Positions 9,645 to 18,057 of a DNA stretch of 33,541 nt are shown here, piece by piece. Both the position numbers and the translations under genes were made by a program. The DNA lies in assembly GCA_036265325.1 (NCBI GenBank), contig DATAPH010000097.1, positions 1 to 33,541 of the forward strand. Direction: 5' to 3'. The notes beneath the pieces were generated by a model. That model ran no database searches and was not told the origin of the DNA. It worked only from the letters and a program-made list of their open reading frames with translations. The first letter of the stretch is position 1. The number at the start of each line of letters is the position of its first letter. The DNA is from AC-51 sp036265325 (lineage in GTDB: Bacteria; Actinomycetota; UBA4738; HRBIN12).

Positions 9645-11684
9645 GTGTCGTCGATCACCGACGAGGTCGCCGAGCTCCGCGGGACCCGGCCGGCGACCAT
9701 CAAGGACCTCCTGACCAACCGGACGTTCGCGCGTCTGCTCGCCGCGATGTCCGTGTCGTCGTTCGGCGACTGGGTCGGCTTCGTCGCGGTCACGTCGATC
9801 GTCGCGGGCCTCGGCGGTGGGACCGCTGCGCTCGCCGTCTCAGGCGTGATGATCGCCCGCACGTTGCCCGCGTTCGTCTTCGGTCCGATCGCGGGGTCGT
9901 TCGTCGACCGGTTCAACCGCAAGCAGATCATGATCATCGCCGACATCGGGCGAGCCGGCCTGTACCTCTCGATGGCGTTCCTGAACCGGCTCTGGGCGAT
10001 CTACCTGCTGTCGTTCGTGATCGAGTGCCTGTCGCTGCTGTGGAGCCCTGCGCGCGACGCGTCGTTGCCGAACATCGTGCCGCGGCGGCAGCTCGCCAAT
10101 GCCAACTCGTTGGTGCTGGTGAGCGCATACGCGACGCTCCCGATCGGTGGCGCGGCCTTCGCGGTGCTGGTCGGTGTGTCCAAGTCGCTCAGTGCACGCA
10201 TCCCGATCCTGGCGTCCCAGCCGGAATCCTTGGCGCTCGTCTTCGACGCGGCGACATTCCTGTTCTCGGCGGCGATGGTCGCCGGCATCACGCTGCGAAG
10301 TACCACCGCAACTGAACGCGAAGGCCTCGACATGTCGCGCGTCTGGCGTGACACGCGTGACGGCCTTCGCTTCCTGCGCGAGGACTCTATCGCGGCGGCC
10401 ATGACCGGCGGCATCGCGATCGCCTTCGGCGCCGTCGGGGCCGTCCTCGCGACGGGTCCTGTGTTCGTCGCGACGACCGTGCACGGTGGGAAGTCCGGGT
10501 GGGGGCTCGTCGTCACCGCGTTCGGCGTCGGCATGGCGCTCGGGATGGTGAGCGCGACGCCGGCCGCGCGCGTCGTCGAGCGCGACCGCGTCTTCGTGTG
10601 GTCGCTCCTTGCCGCCGCCGCGACGTTGATCGTGATGGCGGCGATGCCCAACCTCTCGTGGACCGTCGTGTTCTGCGTGTGGCTCGGCGCATTCTGCGGG
10701 CTCGCGTGGGTGAGCGGCTACACGGTCTTGCAGGAGAACGTGGTCGATGAGTTCCGCGGCCGAACGTTCGCGGCGCTCACGACGCTGTCGCGGATGGTGT
10801 TGTTCATCTCGCTCGCCCTGTTCCCGCTGCTCGCCCAGCTCTTCGACTGGATCTCCAACACGTTCGGCGGTGGCGACTTCTACATCGGTGGCCAGCGGAT
10901 CGACGTCTCGGGGCCGCGCCTCGCGCTGTGGACGGCCGGCCTGTTGATCGTCGTCGCGGCGCTCAACACGCGGCGGTTGCTGACGCGGTACCGTCTGTCG
11001 CGTCCCGTCGCTCTCTCCCTCGTGCCGAAGCTCAAACGACCGCCCGCCACCGGTGCCTTCATCGCATTCGAAGGCGTTGAAGGCGCGGGCAAGGGGACGC
11101 AGATCGCGATGCTCGAGCGGTATCTGCGCGACGCGGATGTGCCGATCCTCGTCACGCGCGAGCCCGGCGGGACGAAGACGGGGGAGCGCATCCGCGAGCT
11201 CCTGCTCGACCCGGAGACCGGCTCGCTCGACGCCCGCGCCGAGGCGATGCTGTTCGCGGCTGCGAGAGCGCAGACCGTCGCATCCGTGATCCGCCCTGCG
11301 CTCGCCGAGGGAAAGGTCGTTGTGTGCGACCGCTACGTGGACTCGTCGCTGGCGTACCAGGGTTCGGGCCGAGGCCTCGGAGAGACGGACATCCTGTCGC
11401 TGAACGTGTGGGCGACGCAGGGGCTCTTCCCGGACCTCGTGATCCTGCTGCACATCGAGCCGGAGCTCGGCCTCGCGAGGTCGGGCGACGAACGCGACCG
11501 GATGGAACAGGAGGGCGGCTCGTTCCTCGCGACCGTCGCCGACGCGTACCTACGGATCGCGGAAGAGCATCCCGAGCGGTTCGTCGTCATCGATGCAGCC
11601 CGCGACCCCGCCGAGGTGTTCGACGATGTGCGGGCGGCGATCGACAAGGCGCTCCGTGACCGCCACGACCACGGCGACGGCTGA
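9645..11684 (+). CDS. tmk: Bifunctional MFS transporter / dTMP kinase fusion
   Basis: A 679-residue fusion. Residues about 20-440 are a 12-TM major facilitator domain (for example GSFVDRFNRKQIMIIADIGR between helices 2 and 3). Residues about 465-679 are a complete thymidylate kinase: P-loop GVEGAGKGTQ with Lys483, TREPGGTKTGERIR, CDRYVDSSLAYQG with Asp562, and a LID region with RSGDERDRME. The kinase makes dTDP from dTMP for DNA synthesis. The same fusion occurs beside topA in Streptomyces (SCO3542, from memory), so it is an established actinobacterial architecture, not a sequencing artefact. The substrate of the MFS half is unknown. GTG start 6 bases after topA; holB follows 31 bases downstream. 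Confidence 0.95.
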   Translation: MSSITDEVAELRGTRPATIKDLLTNRTFARLLAAMSVSSFGDWVGFVAVTSIVAGLGGGTAALAVSGVMIARTLPAFVFGPIAGSFVDRFNRKQIMIIADIGRAGLYLSMAFLNRLWAIYLLSFVIECLSLLWSPARDASLPNIVPRRQLANANSLVLVSAYATLPIGGAAFAVLVGVSKSLSARIPILASQPESLALVFDAATFLFSAAMVAGITLRSTTATEREGLDMSRVWRDTRDGLRFLREDSIAAAMTGGIAIAFGAVGAVLATGPVFVATTVHGGKSGWGLVVTAFGVGMALGMVSATPAARVVERDRVFVWSLLAAAATLIVMAAMPNLSWTVVFCVWLGAFCGLAWVSGYTVLQENVVDEFRGRTFAALTTLSRMVLFISLALFPLLAQLFDWISNTFGGGDFYIGGQRIDVSGPRLALWTAGLLIVVAALNTRRLLTRYRLSRPVALSLVPKLKRPPATGAFIAFEGVEGAGKGTQIAMLERYLRDADVPILVTREPGGTKTGERIRELLLDPETGSLDARAEAMLFAAARAQTVASVIRPALAEGKVVVCDRYVDSSLAYQGSGRGLGETDILSLNVWATQGLFPDLVILLHIEPELGLARSGDERDRMEQEGGSFLATVADAYLRIAEEHPERFVVIDAARDPAEVFDDVRAAIDKALRDRHDHGDG

Positions 11685-11691
11685 GCCGTCG
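11675..11691. other. Compact hairpin over the tmk stop codon
   Basis: CGACGGC (11675-11681) and GCCGTCG (11685-11691) are perfectly complementary around a 3-base loop that is the TGA stop. It lies just before the holB promoter box. It may attenuate readthrough, but there is no U-tract. Confidence 0.35.
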
Positions 11692-11702
11692 GCGCGGCGC
11701 GT

Positions 11703-11708
11703 TACCCT
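11703..11708 (+). promoter_or_regulatory. Probable -10 box of holB (leaderless)
   Basis: TACCCT ends 7 bases before the ATG at 11716. This supports that start over the longer reading frame that begins inside tmk. Confidence 0.45.
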
Positions 11709-11715
11709 GCCGGCG

Positions 11716-12831
11716 ATGGGAGCCGTTCTCGACGACGTCGCGGGTCAAGAGGCGGCCGTTGCGTTCCTGCGCCGCGCGGCCGAGCGCCCGCACCACGCGT
11801 ATGTGCTCGCCGGGCCAGAGGGTTCCGGTAAGTCGTTGGTGGCGCGCGCGTTCGTCGCGGCGCTGTTGTGTTCCAGGGGCGGATGCGGCGAGTGCCGTGA
11901 CTGCCACCTCGCGCTCCGCGAGCACCACCCGAACGAGTTCGTGGTCGAGCCCGAGGGGCGCGACATCCACATCGACACGATCCGCGACGAGGTCTGGCAC
12001 CACGCGTACCGCACCGCGCCGGAACCCGGCCGCAAGGTCTTCATCATCCGCGAGGCCGACCGTCTCTCGCCCGCCGCGGCCGACACCCTGTTGAAGGTGC
12101 TCGAGGAGCCGCCCCTGGACACGGTGTTCCTCTTGTTGTCCGCGCGTGCGCAGGAGCTTCCCGACACCATCCTGAGTCGCTGCCACGTGGTGGTGTTCGC
12201 CGCGCTCCCGGAGTCGTTCGTCGTGCAGTCGCTCGAAGGCGAGGGCGTCGAGCGTGTTCGCGCCCAGCTGGTCGCGCGGTTGTCGGGTGGCAACCTCGGC
12301 AGGGCCCGGCGGATGGCGACCGACCCCGAGGGCTTGGCGTTCCGCGATGTCGCGGCGGATGCGCTCGATCGAGCCGGCGCCGGGCCCGGCGCCGCGCTGG
12401 CTGCGGCCGCTGACGTGTTGGATGCGGCGGCCGCCTACAAGAAAGGACTGCGGACCGAGCTCGACGAAGAGCTCGCGCCCTTCCTGGATGAGAAGGGCCG
12501 GCCGGAGGAGGCCTACCGGGGCGCCATCCGCCGGATCGAGGTCCGGTTCGCCCGGCGGGAGCGTCGCGCGGAACGCGACCAGGTCGACCGGATCCTGCTC
12601 GCGGCCTCGGCGCTCCTGCGAGACCGGATCGCCGCGACCGTCCGCGCGTCGGCCGATCTCCGCCTCAATCTGGACCGCGACGCTGAGCCGGCCGGCGGCG
12701 TGGGTGGGCTCGTCGCGTCCCTTGCCGCCGTCGAGGGCGCCCGGGCCGAGCTCGCCGACGATGTCAATCGCAACGCGCGTCTCGTTGTCGAGCAAGCCTT
12801 CCTGGTCGTCGCGAGCGCGTCGGCAGGGTAA
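11716..12831 (+). CDS. holB: DNA polymerase III delta' subunit
   Basis: A 371-residue AAA+ clamp-loader subunit that helps load the beta sliding clamp. Seen: a Walker A-like GPEGSGKS (about residues 35-42), a Cys4 zinc-binding segment (CSRGGCGECRDC, about 53-64), EADRLSPAAADTLLKVLEEPP, and the SRC motif (TILSRCHVV) that supplies the arginine finger in clamp loaders. The C-terminal ~170 residues are helical and diverged, as usual for delta'. The ATG at 11716 begins the conserved DDVAGQEAAVAFLRRA segment and follows a -10-like TACCCT. It lies downstream of topA and tmk, the actinobacterial order. DnaX is longer, so delta' is preferred. Confidence 0.93.
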   Translation: MGAVLDDVAGQEAAVAFLRRAAERPHHAYVLAGPEGSGKSLVARAFVAALLCSRGGCGECRDCHLALREHHPNEFVVEPEGRDIHIDTIRDEVWHHAYRTAPEPGRKVFIIREADRLSPAAADTLLKVLEEPPLDTVFLLLSARAQELPDTILSRCHVVVFAALPESFVVQSLEGEGVERVRAQLVARLSGGNLGRARRMATDPEGLAFRDVAADALDRAGAGPGAALAAAADVLDAAAAYKKGLRTELDEELAPFLDEKGRPEEAYRGAIRRIEVRFARRERRAERDQVDRILLAASALLRDRIAATVRASADLRLNLDRDAEPAGGVGGLVASLAAVEGARAELADDVNRNARLVVEQAFLVVASASAG

Positions 12832-12880
12832 GCCTTTCGGCACCGCCCTTTCGGCTGTTCGCATCAGCCGGACGCGGCGG

Positions 12881-12886
12881 TATCGT
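12881..12886 (+). promoter_or_regulatory. Possible -10 box of the orphan sensor gene
   Basis: TATCGT about 36 bases upstream of GTG 12923. A G-rich run (cgggggggcg, about 12904-12913) between them could serve as the ribosome binding site. Confidence 0.35.
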
Positions 12887-12922
12887 GTGCGGCGTCCGTG
12901 TTTCGGGGGGGCGCGCGTTTCC

Positions 12923-14518
12923 GTGTTCGATAGGTTCACGCTCGACGAGGTCAGTGCCAAGATCTGGTGGCCGCTCGCCATGGTGGCGCTCGTCGCGCTG
13001 GTTCTGACCGTGCCCGCGGCCAACCACGCGGCCGACCGCGCCCGACGTCAGAGCGCGGCGCGGGCGATCCTCATCACCAACAACCAGATCCAACCGCTCA
13101 TCTCGACGGGCGCGTCGAACGATCAGATGTCGACGGCGCTCGCGCAGATCCAGCGCGCGAACCCGCAGTTCGACGCGGTGCGGTTGTGGAGCACCGAGAG
13201 CAAACTCCTGATCGCGTCCTCGGTGGCGTCGGACCCGCTCGCGGGCGGGACCGCCGGCGTGAATGACACCGACATCGACGGCGCGAAGTCGACGGGCTCC
13301 TGGATGGATGTGACCGATCGGCTGCCGACGGGCGACACCGGCCCCGTCTCGGTCCACACCTTCGTCAAGGTCGACGGTCCCGCCGGCGGGACGGAGGTAT
13401 CCGAGTTCGAGGCGAACGACGCGGCGCTTCTCGCGCAGGTGCATCACGACTGGAACGGGTACCGGATCGTCGGAGCCGCCGCATTCTTGCTCTTGCTGGT
13501 GCTCGCGCTGCTGTCGATGCGGGAGCCCGTCGCCGACATCGGGTTCGGCGTTCCCTTCTATCCCGCGACGTTGCCGCCGAACCTCGCGATCGTCGATGCC
13601 GAGCGGGCCGTCGTGATCGAGCACGAGGACGATCACGTCCGCCAGCGCGTCGCGAGCCTGCAGCAGCGCCTCGACGAGAGCGAACGGCAGCGATTGAAGG
13701 CCGAAGCGCAGTTGCAGCAGGCGCTCACGACGTTGGGCACCGGCGGCCGGAACGTCCCCGGCTTGCCGCCCGAACCCCCGACGCCGACGTTGCCGGCCGG
13801 CCGGCGAGCGAAGCCCGTCGCGGCGGAGCCGGCGGTCGCGGCGGCCGCCTCCGCTGCCGCGACGCCTTCGGTCGTTCCGATGACGTCGGCCGAACCCGCG
13901 GCCGCCGCGTCATCGGGCCGCAAGCATGCGCCCAAGAAACGTTCCTCTCGCCGACAGAAGCCAGCGACCGAGTCCACGCCGACGCCGCGCCGTTCTCGAG
14001 CGGACGAGCCGGCAGAAGCGCCCGCGCCGCCGGTGACGACGCCAGAGCGTGTGACGATCTCTGCCGACGAGGTGGCGGTGACGGCGCAGCCCGCTGCGGC
14101 CTCGACGGCGAAGGCCCCGGACGCCACGGAGACCAAGCCCGAGGTCGTCGTCATCCCCACCGAGAAGCCGGCCCCCGTTGGCGCTCCCGCCGCGGCTGCT
14201 TCGGCGCCTGCCTCCACGACCGCGAAGGCGCCCGCCGCTCCGCCCGTGTCGGCGCCAACGAAGACCCCGCCCGGGCCGAGTTCCACGCCGGCCGCCACGC
14301 CCGCGCCCGCTCAGGCGGATGGGATCACCACTGAGGCGGACGCCGCTCCGGACCTGCTCGATCGCGTCGCCTCGGAAAGCGAGCAGCATCCGCAACCGCT
14401 CGACGACCCTGCCGACCTGAGGGCCAGGCTCGCTCGCACGGCGGCCCTCAAGAAGCCCGGGTCGAAAGAGCGCCAGGATCAACGCGAAGGACTGCAGCAC
14501 CGCACATCAGAACAGTAG
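12923..14518 (+). CDS. Two-TM sensor-like membrane protein with coiled coil and long Ala/Pro tail
   Basis: A 531-residue protein of unknown function. A TM helix at about residues 15-33 is followed by about 145 extracytoplasmic residues. The early part (QSAARAILITNNQIQPLI, then FDAVRLWST and a loop rich in D/G/T) resembles the ligand-sensing folds of membrane sensors. A second TM (about 183-201) follows, then a cytoplasmic coiled coil (about 235-275, heptads around RVASLQQRLDESERQRLKAE), a low-complexity Ala/Pro/Thr region of about 200 residues, and a basic end (DLRARLARTAALKKPG). No HAMP, kinase, cyclase, GGDEF or MCP domain is present. GTG 12923 is chosen because TM1 follows with normal spacing; GTG 12887 is the alternative. 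It sits next to a stand-alone receiver at the edge of the kinase cluster. Confidence 0.75.
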   Translation: MFDRFTLDEVSAKIWWPLAMVALVALVLTVPAANHAADRARRQSAARAILITNNQIQPLISTGASNDQMSTALAQIQRANPQFDAVRLWSTESKLLIASSVASDPLAGGTAGVNDTDIDGAKSTGSWMDVTDRLPTGDTGPVSVHTFVKVDGPAGGTEVSEFEANDAALLAQVHHDWNGYRIVGAAAFLLLLVLALLSMREPVADIGFGVPFYPATLPPNLAIVDAERAVVIEHEDDHVRQRVASLQQRLDESERQRLKAEAQLQQALTTLGTGGRNVPGLPPEPPTPTLPAGRRAKPVAAEPAVAAAASAAATPSVVPMTSAEPAAAASSGRKHAPKKRSSRRQKPATESTPTPRRSRADEPAEAPAPPVTTPERVTISADEVAVTAQPAAASTAKAPDATETKPEVVVIPTEKPAPVGAPAAAASAPASTTAKAPAAPPVSAPTKTPPGPSSTPAATPAPAQADGITTEADAAPDLLDRVASESEQHPQPLDDPADLRARLARTAALKKPGSKERQDQREGLQHRTSEQ

Positions 14519-14572
14519 TGCCTGCACCACTGCCGTTCTGCGTCGCGCCTGCCAGCCTGACTCGTACAGGCA

Positions 14573-14941
14573 ATGACCGTCCGCGTGTTGATCGTCGATG
14601 ACCAGGAGCCGTTCCGGCAGGCCGCCCGCATGGTGGTCGAGCTGACTGACGGCTTCGAAGTCGTCGGCGAGGCCGAGACCGGCGAGGACTCTGTGACGAT
14701 GGCGCAGGACCTCCAGCCCGACCTCGTACTGATGGACGTGAACCTCCCGGGCATCAACGGTCTGGACGCCACGCGGCAGATCCTCGGCTCGTCGGACACG
14801 GTCGTGGTGCTGCTCCTGTCGACCTACGAGGAAGCTGAGTACGCGCCCCGCGCCGCCGAGTGCGGCGCATCCGCCTACATCCCCAAGTCATCGTTCGGGC
14901 CGGATCGGCTCGAGGCAGCGTGGGAGACCGCCTCCGCCTGA
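14573..14941 (+). CDS. Stand-alone receiver-domain response regulator
   Basis: A 122-residue protein consisting only of a NarL-like receiver: acidic pair Asp9/Asp10 (LIVDDQEPFRQ), phospho-acceptor Asp55 (LMDVNLPGING), the Ser/Thr switch (LLST) and the conserved Lys in YIPKSS. There is no DNA-binding domain, so it would act by phospho-relay or protein contact. The final helix LEAAWETAS is a natural receiver end, so this is not obviously a truncated LuxR regulator. Its last 67 bases overlap the 3' end of the convergent kinase remnant. The likely donors are the neighbouring NarX/DesK-type kinases; pairing is inference. Confidence 0.88.
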   Translation: MTVRVLIVDDQEPFRQAARMVVELTDGFEVVGEAETGEDSVTMAQDLQPDLVLMDVNLPGINGLDATRQILGSSDTVVVLLLSTYEEAEYAPRAAECGASAYIPKSSFGPDRLEAAWETASA

Positions 14942-15815
14942 CTCGGTCCGATGGGGACGGTGCCGATCACGGTCGTCCCTGCGCCGGGCGCGGACTCGAC
15001 ACGGAGTGACCCCCCGACCGCTTCGAGGCGGTCGGCCATCCCCTGCAAGCCCGTCCCGTAGCTCGTGACGTTGCGGTCGAACCCGGCGCCGTCGTCCGTC
15101 ACGGTGAACGACAGCGACCCGTCCGTCTGACCGAGCGACACGCTCGCCCGCGACGCGTGCGCGTACTTCGCGATGTTGTTGAGGGCCTCTAGCGTGCAGA
15201 AGTACACCGCGGCTTCCACATCCTGCCCATACCGACCGATGCCTTCGCATTTCACCGCAACAGGGAGGGCGGCCTTGCGCGCCTGTGCCTCGAGGGCGGC
15301 GAGGAGCCCGCGATCGGCGAGCAGCGGCGGGTAGATGCCGCGCGCGAGGTCGCGCAGATCTTCGAGCGCCTGCGTGGTCACGACTCCGAGCCTGTCGAGC
15401 ATCGTGCCGGCGCGTGCAGTGTCGCGCTCCAGCATCGTGCGGGCGAGCTTGAGCTGGACGGGTGCAGGATCGGGATCGGCTCCGCGATCGCCGCCGCCAG
15501 CCCGGGTGCGGGCAACGACCCGGGCGCGATCGCGACGGCGTAGATCGTGTACATCGACAGCAGGAGGCTGAGCTCGAGGATGCCGCCGGCGAAGAAGCAC
15601 AGCCAGCCAATCACGCTGGCCTGCGATCGGCGGACGATCGCATAGCCGGCCACCGCGTATGCGATGGCGGTCGCGCTGAAGATCGCCCACAACAGGATGT
15701 CGTTGCCGTAGATGAGCCGGCGGTTCCACCAGAACAGGAAGAGCCCGCTGACAATGATCAGTGCGCCGATCACCGTGGTGGAGATGGTCAGCCGACGCTC
15801 CGTGTTCTCCGTCAA
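14875..15815 (-). pseudogene. Internally deleted, frameshifted multi-TM histidine kinase
   Basis: Two reading frames make up one decayed gene. The 5' part starts at TTG 15815, overlapping the previous stop as TTGA. It encodes about 120 residues with four hydrophobic segments, ending PGLAAAIAEP, which aligns with the N-terminal membrane domain of the neighbouring kinases. At about 15450-15475 the homology jumps, in another frame, to the middle of the DHp helix (QLKLARTML). It then continues through ALEDLRDLARGIYPPLLADRG to a complete HATPase domain (EALNNIAKYAHAS, TDDGAGFD, YGTGLQGMADRL). The rest of the membrane domain, the GAF domain and the H box (IHDGAQQ in paralogs) are gone, some 400 codons. 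A large deletion plus loss of frame makes a two-component role impossible as written. An internal ATG near 15436 could still yield a free HATPase domain. Confidence 0.82.
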
Positions 15816-16072
15816 GGCGCCTCCACTGGAACGCGTCCAGCCACGACCGTTCCCCGGCCGGGCTCGCTCGCCACCTGCAACTCCGCCCCGATCGACCACC
15901 CGACGAACAGCAGCATCGCGGGGAAGATGATCACGCCTCCGGCGTAGATCGTGTTGATCAACCACCCGGCTTGATCGGTCAGGCTTCCCGTCGAGAGTGC
16001 GAGCGTGAATCGGACGACGAGCAGGACCGCGGTCGCCACGACCATCGCCGTCGCGATCCTGCGGGCGTTCAT
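15812..16072 (-). pseudogene. 86-codon histidine kinase remnant: membrane N terminus joined to the kinase C terminus
   Basis: This short ORF has two TM segments (about residues 5-25 and 36-62) joined directly to ELQVASEPGRGTVVAGRVPVE. That stretch is the last strand/loop/strand of a HATPase_c domain (compare AVASTPGGGTAITGSLP in the complete kinase at 22736-24820). Everything between, normally about 600 residues, is missing, and the frame is kept. It is therefore most likely an in-frame deletion derivative of a kinase. The ATG at 16072 overlaps the stop of the upstream kinase (ATGA), and its own stop overlaps the start of the next remnant (TTGA), so the operon-style coupling survives. It could still be made as a small membrane protein. 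Confidence 0.72.
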
Positions 16073-18057
16073 CGGGCTGATCCCGCCATGCTCCGATCCG
16101 ATGCGCGAACCGCGACCATCACGGTGGTGCCGGATGCCCCGCTCGTGACGGTGAGCGAACCTTCGAGGGCGTCCACGCGATCTTGGATGATCTGCAGCCC
16201 CATGCCGCGCGGCGTCATCCTCGCATTGAACCCCGGTCCGTCGTCGATGATCTCGAAGGTCAACACAGCGCCGTCGAGCGACAGTCGCACCGCGCTCGGT
16301 GCGTTCGCGGCGTGACGCAGCACGTTCTGGATCGCCTGCAGACAGCAGAAGTAGACGCAGGCCTCGACGTCCGCATCGAACCTGCGGTTGGCGACCGGGA
16401 GATCGGCTTCGACCGTCGTGTGGGCGCCGACTTTGCGGATGTGTGCTTGCAGAGCGGGAACGATCCCTTGATCGGCCAGCAGCGGGGGGAACACCCCGCG
16501 CGCGAGGTCGCGGAGTCCTTCGAGCGTTTCGTTCGCACGGTCGATCAGCGGGTCGAGCTCAGCCGGCTCGTTGACCGCGCGCACCGCGCGGCCGATCTTC
16601 AGGAGCTGCCGTTCGGGTCCCTCCTGGATGTCGCGTTGGAGCCCGCGACGCTGCGCGTCGCGGGCGGTCACCAAGCGCTCACGCGAGACCCGAAGGGCCG
16701 CGGCCTGCACGTCGAGCTCCCGCAACCGGACCCCGAGCTCCTCGGTGAGTCGGACGTTGTGCACGGCAAGGCCTGCCTGAGCGCCGAGGTCTTCGAGCAG
16801 CCCGCGTTCTGCCGGCGTGAGCGGGTCGTTCGCGGGCTTCGTCACGGTCAAGGTGGCGACGGGCTCGCCTTGGTGCACGATCGTCGTGGTCCACGGCTCC
16901 GCCGTTCGCCCGCCGGCGCCCGGTCCTTGCCAGCGCTCCACACGCTCGCCGCCGTCGGGAAGCGCGACGCGGATCGTCACTTCGGCGGCGCCCACGCCGG
17001 TGCCGGCCGCCTCGGCCATCTGCGGAAGCACCTGTTCGGTCGAGACCGCGTCGGCGACCCGCTCCGAGAAGCCGGCCATCACCTCGTACGGGGTCGCGCG
17101 CTCGCCGAACACCAGCCGGTTGGCGAGCCGTCGTGCCCACACGCGCGCCGGCTGGAACAGCACGGCCACGATCACGGTGGCAAGCAGGGACGAGGCGCCG
17201 GTAAGCGAGCCGATCGCCGCGACCACTGCTACGTAGACCACCGTGATGAACGCCGCGAGCAGTGCGAACACGAGCGTCTTCGACAAGACGAGGTCGATGT
17301 CGTACAGGCGGTAGCGCAGGATCGCGATGCCGGCCGCGATCGGGATCAGCGGGACCAAGAGCGCGAACGCCAGGTCGGGCCTCGGGAGTGCGAACACGCC
17401 GACCGCGACTCCCGCGGCCGCGACCGCGCTCGCGGCGGTGAACCACTTCATCTGTGCGCGTTCGAGGCCGGCCGAGCGCCGGAACCGCACGACGAGCGAG
17501 AGGGCGGACGCAAGGAAGATGAGTGTGTTCAGCAGACCGCCGAACGAGTTCAGCCCATCCGCGAACGATGGCGAGACGAGCTGCATCGGATGCGTCACCC
17601 CGGGGAAGTTCTGCGTGAAGTCCGACGTCACGCCGATGGCGGGCGCGATGACGACGAACGCGATCGATCCGACGGTGATCCAAACGAGCGCGCGCCAGCG
17701 CGGCGTCAGCGGCGAGCCGGTCGGGAACAGTTGCAGGATCAGGTACACCGCTCCCGAAAGACCGATCGCCGATTGGAAGACCAGTCCGACCCACCCCACG
17801 CCGGGCAGGTTCCGGGCGGTCGCTTGATGCGCGTACCCCCGGAGCGCGATATCGACGGCGACCGTCGCGCCGACGAACATCAGCAGCGGGCCGATCGCGC
17901 GCCCGGCGCGCCGATACCACAGCAGCGCGCCGACCGCGGTGGACGCGGCGACGAGCGGGATCCACATCAGGTCGCTCGGCTCCTCTTCCAACATGGCACC
18001 GGCGACGAGTACCGCCAGCGACACGATCGGGATCGCCACGGCGAACGCGCGTCTCAT
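16069..18057 (-). CDS. Multi-TM NarX/DesK-type sensor kinase with Gln in place of the phospho-acceptor His
   Basis: A 662-residue protein. Residues 1-320 form about nine TM helices ending with the array's shared signature GIAILRYRLYDIDLVLSK and RLVFGERATPYEVM. A GAF-like domain follows (about 330-430), then a coiled coil, a HisKA_3-type DHp region and HATPase_c. The H box reads RDIQEGPERQLL, where the paralogs have RNIHDGAQQ; the phospho-acceptor is therefore Gln478. The ATPase domain keeps AIQNVLRHA, DDGPGFN and MGLQIIQDR. It probably cannot autophosphorylate and may be a pseudokinase that pairs with or regulates the next kinase. The ATG overlaps the stop of the upstream kinase (ATGA). Confidence 0.9.
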   Translation of the reverse strand: MRRAFAVAIPIVSLAVLVAGAMLEEEPSDLMWIPLVAASTAVGALLWYRRAGRAIGPLLMFVGATVAVDIALRGYAHQATARNLPGVGWVGLVFQSAIGLSGAVYLILQLFPTGSPLTPRWRALVWITVGSIAFVVIAPAIGVTSDFTQNFPGVTHPMQLVSPSFADGLNSFGGLLNTLIFLASALSLVVRFRRSAGLERAQMKWFTAASAVAAAGVAVGVFALPRPDLAFALLVPLIPIAAGIAILRYRLYDIDLVLSKTLVFALLAAFITVVYVAVVAAIGSLTGASSLLATVIVAVLFQPARVWARRLANRLVFGERATPYEVMAGFSERVADAVSTEQVLPQMAEAAGTGVGAAEVTIRVALPDGGERVERWQGPGAGGRTAEPWTTTIVHQGEPVATLTVTKPANDPLTPAERGLLEDLGAQAGLAVHNVRLTEELGVRLRELDVQAAALRVSRERLVTARDAQRRGLQRDIQEGPERQLLKIGRAVRAVNEPAELDPLIDRANETLEGLRDLARGVFPPLLADQGIVPALQAHIRKVGAHTTVEADLPVANRRFDADVEACVYFCCLQAIQNVLRHAANAPSAVRLSLDGAVLTFEIIDDGPGFNARMTPRGMGLQIIQDRVDALEGSLTVTSGASGTTVMVAVRASDRSMAGSAR

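Noticed and set aside
9840..11453. 537-codon minus-strand frame over the MFS-dTMP kinase gene
   Set aside because: Antisense shadow with biased Arg/Glu/Asp/His composition; the opposite strand carries complete kinase motifs.
9645..11684. MFS-dTMP kinase fusion as an assembly artefact
   Set aside because: The frame is continuous, both halves are complete, and the same fusion next to topA is known in actinobacteria.
13740..14400. Repeat array or CRISPR in the Ala/Pro-rich coding region
   Set aside because: The repetition is low-complexity codon use (GCC/GCG/CCG), without fixed repeat units or spacers.
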